Source: Alligator mississippiensis (Eukaryota; Chordata; Crocodylia; Alligatoridae). From it: a DNA stretch of 64,000 nucleotides. Positions 36,101 through 48,100 of this stretch are shown here, one piece after another (position 1 is the stretch's first letter; each line of letters begins with the position of its first letter). A program made the position numbers and the translations under genes. Location: positions 213,658,978-213,722,977 of the forward strand of contig NC_081828.1 of NCBI RefSeq assembly GCF_030867095.1. Reading direction: 5' to 3'. The notes below the pieces were generated by a model. The model worked only from the letters and a program-made list of their open reading frames with translations, did no database searches and was not told the DNA's origin.

Positions 36101-39100
36101 CCTAGATGTATAAACCTGAGGGATAGGTTATTTCCTAAGGGTAAACTGAGGATCATTGCAGGGTGACTGGGATGCATACCTGGAGTGACACCCACCTGCC
36201 CCAGGGGAAGCTCTTCTCCTCTAACCTGTCTCTCTGAGTGGCCACAGTGTGGGGCAGAGAGCTGACTGCAAACTCCCAAGTGTCTCTGGTTCTGTTACAA
36301 CTGGTGCCTAGACAGAAGTGCCCTGGACCTTGGGGCTAGGGACAGACATCTAAAAAGCCCAAGCCTGAATTGATTCAATCTTTGCAGGTTAGTCTAACAT
36401 GCCTAGGTTGAATCGGTTTGCAAGTGCACAGACATTCCCTCTGGACTGAGGGAATGCAGGCACATGCCTGCAGTGGCTCAGGCTAGAAGCCGCGGGGTGC
36501 TAGAGCAGCCCTCCCTTCCCTTCTACAGTGCTGAGCTGAGGAGGGGAATGGCCAGGCCCCAGCAGGGTGCTCTGATTAGGGAGGGATATAAACCCTCACT
36601 CTGCCTGCAACATCCCAGGCTTTTCCTCACTTGTTGCTCAAGGGGCAGGAGTGTTGCCAAACCCGAGCCCTGGGCTAGCACTCTGAGGCAAAGGGGTGGG
36701 GGGGTGCAGTGAATGCATCTGTTGATGATACTGAGCTTTTCAATCTCCCTCTCCCTGCTTCTTCATACTGTCTGCAAACCTGACAGGTGAGGGAGCCAGC
36801 AGGGACCTGATAACACAGCATTTATCAGCCCATCAAGAAAACAAAAGTTTCTCTCATTAGTTCAAGCTCTTAAACAGCTTTTTCCAAGGAAGGAACGGAG
36901 GGACATTGCCAGCTGACCGGTTGATTAGCTCCAAAAAGCCCTGAGTGGACACTGTCTTGTTTGCCTTTGTCCTCTCCCAGTGAAATTGAAGACACACACA
37001 CAGGATCCTCTCAGCATTAGCTAGTATACCACATGCCTAGGGTCCATGGGGCTGGGGTCCATGCTGTGGGAGATGGGAGGGAGGGGGGGATCCCTGTTTG
37101 GACAGTGAGTGGCAAGGCAGGGTGAGGCAGGGGGAAGCCAGGCAGACCCTGTTGTGCCTGCAGTCTCCACTAGAGCTCTGGCTAGGTAGCAGAGGGGCAG
37201 AGCCAGCCCTGTTCTCTGGAGCAGACAGCCCAGCCCACGGCTGAAAGCATCTGGGATGCTGGAGGACTCTGGTTTAACTTAAACCAGGAAGAAGCCTGAG
37301 ACAGACATTGCATAAATCAGTTTGCCCATCAGTTAAGTCTGATTCTACATTCAACCAGGTTGATCTTAAACTAGTTTCAGCCATTTTGAAACTGGTTGAT
37401 GTGTATTGAACTTATGTTCTGTTACAGGTTTAAACCAGTTTCTGATCAGTTAAACCAGTTCATGTGTAATGTCTGTCCCTAGCCCAGGTGCTCAAAGGGA
37501 AATTCCACCTATCCAGAATGAGGATATCCCACATGGACTGGCAAGATGCACATGAAGGCTAGACGCTTTTGACTCAGACTTCAGCCACCAGACCGCTGGA
37601 GGAGGGCTGCCCTGCCAACAAGCCAAGGCTCCCATGTCCTGTGATTTTACCAACTGGAGGTGTCTTTATTAAAACCAAGTGGGAAGGGGACAGGACATAG
37701 ATGGGCAATTGGTAAGTTTAAGGCAGTGGCATTTCCAACGGTGAGGACCCAAACTCTAGCTGGCAATGCTGGAGTCCATCCCCCACCTGGATTTCCAGCC
37801 TTCATACCTTTTGATCTCTGTTTGGAAGGCATAGGTTTGGTGGGTTGGAAAAGGCTCTTCAGGTGCCATTATTCCAGCCTCTTCTTCGGAGAACCTCTGC
37901 TTTGCAGACTGGAAGGCTAGAAGGAAAAAGGGACACGGGTGTATAACAACACTGACCAAATCTTCATTTAGTTCATTCCTGGGTGTCTATAAATGGAGAT
38001 GGAAGCAGCAGCTGCAGTATTTCAGACTTCTGCAGACAAGGTTGCTTGATGTTTAAACACCAAAGTCATCAACGTTGCACTTTAATGCAAACAAGTCCCT
38101 TCAGGTTTAGCGTTTCCTGTGGTGCAGCCACTGCAAACATACTGTCACGTTATGTTAGAGGATGTTGGGCAAAGGGAGTGGCACAGTCTCATTGCAGCAG
38201 CCGAATAATGATTTTATAGTATATCTAGCCTAGGACTTTGGTTCTCACCAGGTCACAGCCCTCAGTGAGGGTGGCAAGACATTGCCTATAGATTCAAAAC
38301 TCACCCCTGTTCATGTTTCAAATGAATGGGCCCAGTTACTAACAACTGCTGGATGAGCGCCCCAATGGGGAGCAGCACGTGACCCATTAGGGCCTCTCCT
38401 TTGAAATACCATGTGAACTGGCAGAAGGGAAACTGGGACATGTCTCAGTGGTTGTGGGGTCCCAGTAAAAAAAAAAATGGATGTGAATTTCTGACCTAGG
38501 ACAAGCAGACACAGGTACAATTGATACACAACTTTGCCATGGGCTGGGCTTGAGTTTGGTCTGGTAGGGTCACCTCAACGAGCAGAGAGAACTAACATGT
38601 CACATAGGCCATCATCATCCCACCCTGCCAATACATGACCCCTTACCCAGCTGTTCTTCTTCACCAATCTTTACTTTGGCAGATGGAGTACTGTACGGGC
38701 CCATTCCAGCTTTAGTGATGCAGGCCGTCCTGAAGGAGTAAACCAAGCCGCTCGGGAGATTATTGGCATAGTAGCAGCAGTCAGAGACACCAGTAGCAAG
38801 GGTCGTCCACTCCCCATCTTGGCCAAGAAAAGAAAATGTATGTCCGGGGTTATTCCAGGGGATCATCTCATTCTTTTCTCTGCTAGTCATGCTCCAGGAG
38901 CAGAGAAAAGTTGTGACATTTTTAAAAGGCGTCTCAAAATGTTGTTAACCTGGGAATGTCACTTCATGGTGACTTTTAATGCATTACAGTGATCGCACAC
39001 TCTTACTTCTGACAGCAGGACCTTCACATTGGAGCAATCCAAGGACCGGTGGTTTTGGTTGGCAGGGCTAGCTATGAATGGTTTTGGTTTCTTTAAAATG

Positions 39101-42100
39101 CTTTCCCTCCTACCCTCTTTGCCTTCCCTTTACTGCTGATGTGCAAACACAAATCTATAGTGGAAATCAAAATCCCCGATTTAATAATAATCTTTCACTT
39201 GACTTTACACTGAAAGCAAATGAAACTGCAAACATTGTTTGATTTAAATCGAGACCCATACAGCAGCTTGAACCTGGGCTCAAGTTCACCCCAGGTTTTT
39301 GGATCTTTTGGGGGAACTCAGAAGACGTTTGTAGTGGAATCCAGATCTGAATGAATCGGTGGCATTGTACATGTTTCACTGGGACTCTCCATTTTCTACA
39401 ATTGTTGAACCTAGTGAGAGGAACAGCTATGGGATGAAATGCAAGAAGCAATATATGGGAAACACAACGTTGCCCAAAACAAAGAGGCTTGCAAGTCTGC
39501 TACGGAGCTGGAACTGTGTGGGCAGAAAGCTTTGCTGAGGCTTGTTGGAGGCGTGGGTGGAGGTGGGGGTGGGTGGATGGAAAAGCACGTGACAGAAAAA
39601 GCAAATGCCTGACACAGGAGTGCATGACCTTAAAAGAGAGCTTTTGAGGTGAGAAGCAGTGGCTGAAAGAGCTGTGAGCAAAGGGAAACTGTTTCTTGGT
39701 ATTATTTCTCCTGTATTCGGGAAAGCAAGATGTTGTACCTTCCTTTAGCTGAACAGAATTGCAGCAAGGACATCTAATGCCACCTCTGCTTTCTTCTCTT
39801 AACTGGTACTACCCTCCACTTCGGGTAACAGTGTCAACAGAAGTCATGCAAGTCACTGTGAAGTCATGCAATATGGTTCTGGGAAATCAGCAGGGAAATG
39901 ACAAGGCTCTTTGGGTAAATCTGATATCTTTTATTAAGCCAACTCAAATAGTTGGAAAAATTATTCTTAGCAAGCTTAGAAGATTTTTTCCAACTATTTG
40001 AGTTGGTCTAATAAGATATCAGATTTACCCAAAAAAATCTTGTCTGCCCATGTCCTTTGACCAACACAGCTACAACCTATACCCCTGTAATCAGGGAAAA
40101 TTAGGCGCCACAGATCCAGGGTCAGGAAACAGGAGAAAAGGATTGATTCAGGCATAATCCACATTAAGGATAGGATGTCCTAGAGTGCTCATGGCTCTTC
40201 AGACTGGGCTGCACAGTCTGTTCAGCTAAAAGAAGTCCCATGTGGGTTGTGGCTTATACAGGCTATGGCAATATAAATGCCAATTAATATTATTCCAATT
40301 AGGAATGGGATAAGAGAGGCCAGGCTCAAAGGGTTTGACACAAGGCTGATGAAAGTCACTGCAGATATTATCACTGACCTCAATAGGCCTAAGAGAGAGA
40401 AGCAGGCAACCCAACCAGAATACCCCTAGAAGCATAATGGTCTTTGAATGCAGGAGACTAATTGCACAGGACTTGCAAACCCGGACAACTTTCTCATGGG
40501 AAAGGGAGTACATCCTTACCTTCACTTTTGCACTGTATGCCATAAGTAACCGGGATGGTAGATTCCACCGGTTTCCAGACCACCTGCACCCCATCTTCGT
40601 ACACCTCCACAATATCAGGAGGTGGAGGGCTCCCAGGAACCTCTGTCAGGAAGATGCACAAAATTCAAAGTATCAAGGCTAAAGGTCTGAAGACATTAGA
40701 CTGAAATGAAAGATCCACACCTATTAGATGAGTAATACAAGGTGTGTTTGGTCCCAGATATCCTTCTGTTTCAAACAGGTGATCCCCATCGGGGGAAAAA
40801 AATCATTTTGCCTTGTTTCACACCCTGTACAGACCTGAAAATGCAACTTAAACTCAATCCTGGCTAGATGGTTTTACCCCCCCGTCAGACTGATCACCAT
40901 ATTTGGGGTCAGGAAGGGATTTGATCCCATGGTCAGATTGGTTTGGACTGTGGAGGGTTTTGCCTTCCTCTGTAGCAGGAGCGTGGCCCTCTGCCTGGGA
41001 TGTGTTGGGTGTATATTAACAATTTTTTACACAAGCAGGATGTTGGCTGCCGTGGTTCCCCTGCTTTACCTGTGGCAGGTTAGGGTGTTATGTCTTGTAA
41101 TGTGTCAGGGTTGATGGTAAGAGGGTAGATTATGCATTTATTTAGGATAGGTTTGCTAGGGATGATCCTGCCTCAGGCAGGAGGTTGGACTAGATGATCT
41201 ATGGAGGTCCCTTCCAGCCCTGCTTCTCTAGGATTTCCATGGGCTTGCTTTCCATTTAAGAGAGCAATGGTAATAAGGGACTGGGGAGAAAGACCAGAGT
41301 GCAACCTGCAGAAGGGAGCATGGCAACAAAACCTGTGGATAAGGAGCACCCATAGGAGAGAGAGAAAAATCCCCCTGAAAATATAAACCCAGTAGTTCCA
41401 ATACATCACTGATGTAAGTCCATCAACTTCAATGGGCACGCACTATGGAAACTTTGGCTAAGTCTGGATAATGAATGCACACTCATGCTGCTGGAAGACA
41501 AATGTTCTCTTCTTTGGGCAGCAATGTGTTTTGGGCTATTTCCTAAGATGAAAGCACTTGCAAATTTAAAAAAATGGGCATAAATCGGAGAGGCTTAATA
41601 AGCAAGCAGTTAGGAGGCATTTTGGGAGCAGTTAGGAGGTATTTCAGTTTAGGAGGCATTTTGCCCCAGCTCCAGGGACACGTGTCTCATTCTTGCTCTG
41701 GACTGATTGTATAAGGCATGCCTGCTCCAGCCTCAGTGTGCTCAATTTGCACTACTGAAATCATGGTGTCTGTGCTACAGTCCAAGCCTTAACTTGCACT
41801 CTAAAGTACTTGTCGTGTAGAGGGGGTTCAGGGAAAGCACAAGCTCAGATGGACATGCCATCTCTTCCACCTTCCAGCCCAGAGGTTTCTGGTGGGAGAG
41901 AAGTCCAACTTCCATGGGACTTCCTCATGGGAAAGGTCAGTAGGAAGCACATCCTTCCCTTCTCCTTTGCACGGTGCAGGTAACTGGGATGGCAGCTTCC
42001 ACCGGTTTCCAGACCACTGGTGCTTCATCTCCATACACCACCACAATATCGGGAGGCAGAGGCCTACCAGGCCTTCTCATCCTTCTCTCCCTCTCTCTCA

Positions 42101-45100
42101 CATCTCTCCCACCAGAAAACCTGTTTTCTGTGCAAGTGTTTAGGTAAATCTACGGGCATCTCTATACCAGGTCTAGTAACCGCTCCCTCAAAAACAACAC
42201 ATCTCTATGTGGGCTGCCTCCCAACCCAGAAGCAGTAAGCCGTGCCTGAGGTGCTGCGGGCAGGCTAATCAGCATGCAGGTGAGATAACTGGCGTGACTG
42301 TAATTAGAAAACCTGAAGTGCCGTAGACGTGACCATATTACTACTTCGATTTAGGAGGCAACCTGCTTGGCATAATTAAGGGTGTCTCTGGGATGTTTAG
42401 CCGTGTGGACATGGTGTGCATTTGCTTATTATGGACATGCTTCTACTCTGAAGCACAAATGGTAAAAAGCCATTCATCTGCCTTCTTCACGTACCTGCTT
42501 TCCTTACCAAACAGGAGGTGGATGCTGTACCTAAGGAGCTGGTGGCCACGCACGTATAAACACCAAAATCCTCTGGAGTTACCACCAACATGGTTAAAAG
42601 CTGGAAGTGTTTGAGTGTGCTTGAGATCAGTATCCTACTGCTGCTGTGAAGGAGGATCCCGTCTGAAAGCAGAAGGAATATGGAGGAAAAAAGCCTATTT
42701 TATTCTACTGAGATGTCTCAAAGATCTCTTTTTTGGGGGCAGAATAGTTAATCCCACCCTACCAAACTGTCCCCCGCAATTTACAGTCTCACAGTCATCT
42801 CAGTTGTGCTACAACTCCAACACCTACTACTCGTTAATCCCGGATACCCAAAAGAGAGTCGACGTCACCTCGGAACCACTCGACGTGCGGGGACGAGTGG
42901 GCAGACGTTCGGCAGGAGAGCGTCACGGACTGTCCTGGCACCGCTGTCTGGTCGGTCAGCTCTTCCACGAAAGAGGGTGCTGAAAGGGAATGGGACAGCA
43001 GCATTTCAAACACGCTGAATAAAGCACGTGTAAAAATTGCATGTGATACCCCAGAAAACACTTTTGATCAGAAGAGCTACCTACACCAAGGAGATCCAAT
43101 GAAGTGAAAAAAAGAAAGATGACTGAATCTTGAATTCTTCTCTGAAAAGTAGGCCGGCCTCGCCAATAGGACTGAGGAACACCCTACCCCACTACCCTAC
43201 CCTACCCTACCCCAACACTTCAGAATAACTTATCAGCCTGGCGGTTATGGCATGCTCTTGAGAGATGTGGGTTTGACCCTCCTTAGGTAGAGGAGAAATT
43301 ACACTCCAGGGCTGTCACAATCTGGGTAAGTGTCTTACCCACCAGGCTATTAAGGGTGTATGTAGACAAAACAGGGGCCCTCAATTAAAATGGTGGGTTT
43401 TTAAAAACAGCGCTTCAATTTAGGGCCCTTTAAACCCCTGTGTTGTGCATGCACCTGTGCACTTACATGCCTCTCCAGCGGGGAGGGGAGGGTGAGCTCC
43501 CGGCGGGCAGAGCAGTCCCCAGGCTGGGGGGGCTGGTGCCCCCCACCCACAGGCACCCAGCTCAGGCGGTCCCGGGGGGCACCGCAGCTGCAGAGGGAAG
43601 CACCCCGCACAGCTCAGGCAGGCAGGCAAGTTCCAGGGAAAAAAAAAAAGATCTTGGCCAAAGCCTGCCTTCCCGGGCTGCTGCCAGGCTGCCTGCAGGG
43701 GCTTCCTGCAGAGCCCCTGAGCTGCACGGAGCCCGGTGCTTCACTCCACAGCTGTAGGGCAGCAAACTAAAACTCCTCGGAGGAGTTTTAGTTTGCTGCG
43801 CCCCAAGTCATTTAAGGCACATTATGCCACCGAATTTGTTACAGCGGCTGGAATTAATGCGCAATACCCACTGATGCATGCAAACACCAACACCATAAAA
43901 GTGGTGCAAAAGCATTTAGCCCACTTTGAAGTGTCATGTGCACATGCCCCTTGTTTCGTCTACACACGGTAAGACACCAACTTCTTTCCCCACTGTGTTT
44001 TCAGGGAAAGGAATGATTACCAATCCATTTCTTGAAGGGAAGGGTACAGGCGCCTATATTCCTAGAAAGGAGTTTGGCACCTCCCATATAGCACTACCAA
44101 GGGGTCTAAACCCTAATGACGGCAGGATTTCAGACAAATCAGGATTATTTTTGTTTTTAAACCGACGATGGTGCAATGTGAAAAGCAGGCTCGCTTCTGG
44201 CAGAACAGACCAGCATCCAGACTCATGTTACTGCCATTATATTCCCCTGTGACATTCCCTGGTAAAACAAACTGCAGACTCATGCAACCAAAGTACCTTT
44301 CTCCTTTGTTTTGAGGCTTGATAATCGGAAAGACGGGAGTCCTGATTTCTTTTTCAAATGTCCTGCAGCTTCATGCAGCGGTTCACTCTCTGATGCATCA
44401 GCTTCTTGCTCCTCGATGCCTTTTACCAAGAAACGAATAGAAACCAGTCTACCCAGTCCATGTCACTCTTACTGCAGCATATCATTAAAGCCTCTATGCT
44501 GTTGTTCATATAAGATCAGCACAGCAGTAAAAATGCTAGGGGTCTCCAGTTAATGAACTTTCAGTGAATACATAAATTTACGGCAAGTTTAATAAAAAAA
44601 GCCTTAGCCATAATGACATTAAACCATGTCAGGCTAGAAGAGCAGTGGCAGAAAGATAAAACATGCAGAATCCTCTAAAGTGAGGCTAGCTTGAGATGAC
44701 AGATTCCCTCTGTTGTCCAGATCCTAAGCACGTGTCCACAGTTATCCATCTGGTGCAATCCCACCGAGTTCAAGTGAGTCACTTCGGATACACATTAGTG
44801 TCACTCCTAAGTTCAGATCAAGCCCCGCACCTCACTTTTAGGCAAGAGAGGATGCCAGATATTTTTTCTGAAATAAAGGCTTTGGCCTCAGAGCACGGGA
44901 AGAACCTCACCAAGTCAATAGAGACCTGATGCTTTTCCTATTAATAATACTGAGTGATTTGTTGTTGTTCACTGTCTAACTCAGGGAAGTATCTCAAAGT
45001 TTTGTTTTCCCCCCCTGAGCCACGAGTGCAAATATTCGGAGTAAAGGAGCTGACGGCAACAGAAGACTTCACCAAATCTCTTCTGGCAACACAAATCAGC

Positions 45101-48100
45101 AGGACGCACAGCCCAACAAGCTCCAGGAATGTGCTGGGGACATTTTATTTCAGAAAACGGGGAGGTTGCCAGGGATGGGAGCAATGACTTGTCCAACAGG
45201 GAGAACTGGCTTGGAAACAATTTGGATGGCAGGGATCACAACATGAAAGAGGTCATGCATCTGAGGAAGGAAAGACTAAGAGCAGCAGGATAAAGACAAC
45301 AGACTTCAAAGAAGCAGACTTCAGCAAGTTCAGGGACCTGGTAGGTAGGGTTGGTTGGGCAGAAATTGGGGTCAGTCGACAGCTATTGAGAGAAGCTATA
45401 TTCGAGACACGGTAGCAAACTATCCCAGTGTGCAGGGAAGGTAGGAAGCACAGCAAGAGAGCAATATCACTTCAGGGGGAGCACTGCCATCACCTGAAGA
45501 TCAAGAAAGAATTGTATAAATGGTGATAACATAACTAGAGATGACTATAAAGGCAAAAAAGCACAAGCAATCGGAAGGTGCAAAATGGTTTAGGACTAGC
45601 ACAGACCTTGGAAAGGTTTTACTAAATACATAAGAAGCAAGAGGAGCACAAAAAGTAAATCGTCTCTTAATGTAGAAGAACATCATGATACAGAGAAAGT
45701 TACTGCATTTTTTTTTGCCTCAGTCTTCTTAAAAAAGGTTAAATGAGTTGAGATAATAAATGGATTGTACCCCTGGGAGAGGAGCACAGGTGGAATAAGG
45801 CGGGGAAAAGGACTAAAGACTATTTAGATGAGTTAGATGTACTCAAGTCGGCAGGGCCTGATGAGATTCACCACAGCCTTTTTAAGGAGCTTGCCAAAGC
45901 GATCTTCGACTTATTGGTGGGGACCTTCAAAAAGTCACGGTGGATGTGGGAGCTACCTGAAGGCCGGAAAAGGGCAAACATGGTGCCTGGTCTAAAAAAA
46001 GGGAAGAAGATGACCTTACTGAAATATAGACCAATCGGCATGACTTTAAGAAATAATGCACATAGAAACATTGTTTCCAAACAATCTAATTCCCTTCTCT
46101 GACCAAGTGACTGGCCTAATAAATAGGGGAAAACAGTAGAAGTGATTTATGTCAACTTTAATAAGACGTTTGACCTGTCCCATATGACATTTTCACTAGC
46201 AAATGAGGGGACTATGGTAGATGCAAAACTCGTTGATAAAACATGCTCAAAGGATGGTTTTTCAATGATTTCCTAAAAATGAACAGGGTATTTCAACTAC
46301 GGTGAAGCAAGGGTCTGTCCTGGATCTAGTTCTATTCAGTATTTTTATTCATGATTAATGAGAACAGAAGCTTGTACAATGAGATCGTGAGATATGTGAG
46401 ATCGTGCTTATACAATCTGCAAGCATCAGGCTGGGAAGAGCATCAGACACTTTGCAGGGAAAGGATCAGAATTTTAAATGATCTCGATAAACAGAGAAAT
46501 GGCCTAAAAATCAGCAAGATGACATTCGATAGCAACAAAGAAAATACGTCACTGAGAAAGGAGACTGGGGAATACCTAGCTAGGCAGCAGTATGGCAGAA
46601 GAGGATCCAGGGAGTGATAACAGACTACAAACTATGAGTTAACAGTGTGCTTCTGTTGTTAATAAAAAAAAAGACAAACCTCATTCTGGGAAGTTTTAAG
46701 AGGGGCCATGGCGTCACACTATAACCCATCTTAAGCAACCCCCTCTATGGAAGATAAAGACAAATGGTAGAAAGTCCTGAAGACAAGCAACAGCATATAG
46801 TAAGAGTGCAGGAAAGCAGGACCTAAGACAGGGGTGGGCAAAACGAGGCCCGTGGGCCGGATGCAGCCCACCAGGCCATTCTATCAGGCCCATGGGACCC
46901 CTAAAAATGTAGAAAATGAATATTTATCTACCCCTGGCTGCCTGTCATGCAGCCCTCGATGGCTTGCCAAAACTCAGTATGCAGCCCTCCACCCGAAATA
47001 ATTGCTCGCCCCTAACCTAAGAGGAAATATTGAAGAAACTGGGTTTGTTTAGTCTAGAAAAGAGAAGATTGAAGGGTGCAAAGGTTGCTATAGGAAAGTG
47101 GGGACCAATTCTTCTCCGTGCGTACTAAGGGCAGGACAAGAAGGGCTCAGCTTCATTTGAAGAGAAGATCACTTAGGAAAAGCTGTTAATTATAAGGAGA
47201 GTTGAGCCCCGGAGCAGGAGTTGCAGGAAGGATTGAACCCTCTGTCATTACAGGTGTGTTTTACAGAAGTTTGCAAAACATCTGCCAGGGAGGGTTTAAC
47301 TTGATCCTGCCTCTGGGCAAGGGCTGAACTGGATGAGCACTTATAGTCTCTCCCAGGAAATATCTGCATGCCCTAATTTAGCTCACAGGTGTAATGTATA
47401 AGCTGATGCAAATAAGAGAGCACAGGGAGCAAGGAAAAGCAAGGGTCAAAAGGACCCAGTTATATCAGCCCATTTAAACACAGAATGAGATTTTTACCTT
47501 CCTCTATTTCTTGCTCAGGGGCCGGTTTCCCCTTCAGGATTCTTGAAATATGGGCAACAGAAGCTTTTACTTTATTCCTCAGACTCTGCTCCACTGACTG
47601 CTCCACCGAGTGTGACCTGCCGTAGGGCTTGGACAGGCCTGGCTTGCTGTGCATGGAGCTCCTCTGTTTGCCACTTGAGCCCTTTAGGGAGACTGGCTGG
47701 GATTTGCCTGCCACGTGGCTCTCCAACCCTTTCCCTGCATCTTCGGAAATTTCCAAAAGGTTGTGTCTGGCATTCTGGGAATTGTCCTCTCGAACACACA
47801 ACCTTTTATCTTTATGCAAGTACCCAGGAGGTAACTTGTCCCCTAGTCGCATTACTCTTTTACTGGGTAGCTTGGGCGTGGGTTTCCTGAAGCTCATGAA
47901 TTCAAATGGAAAATATACAATGTCATACAGATCTGATAGGTTTAAATATGCTGGCTCAACCTCCGATATGTCGAATTTTGAAATCTCACCACCAAAATTA
48001 GACATGTCTTCTGAGAGGTCCTTGATTTTCACCAAGGAAACTTCAGAGTGTATACTCCTTTCCTTTATATGGGCGATATAAGCGGATATTTTTACAGAAC

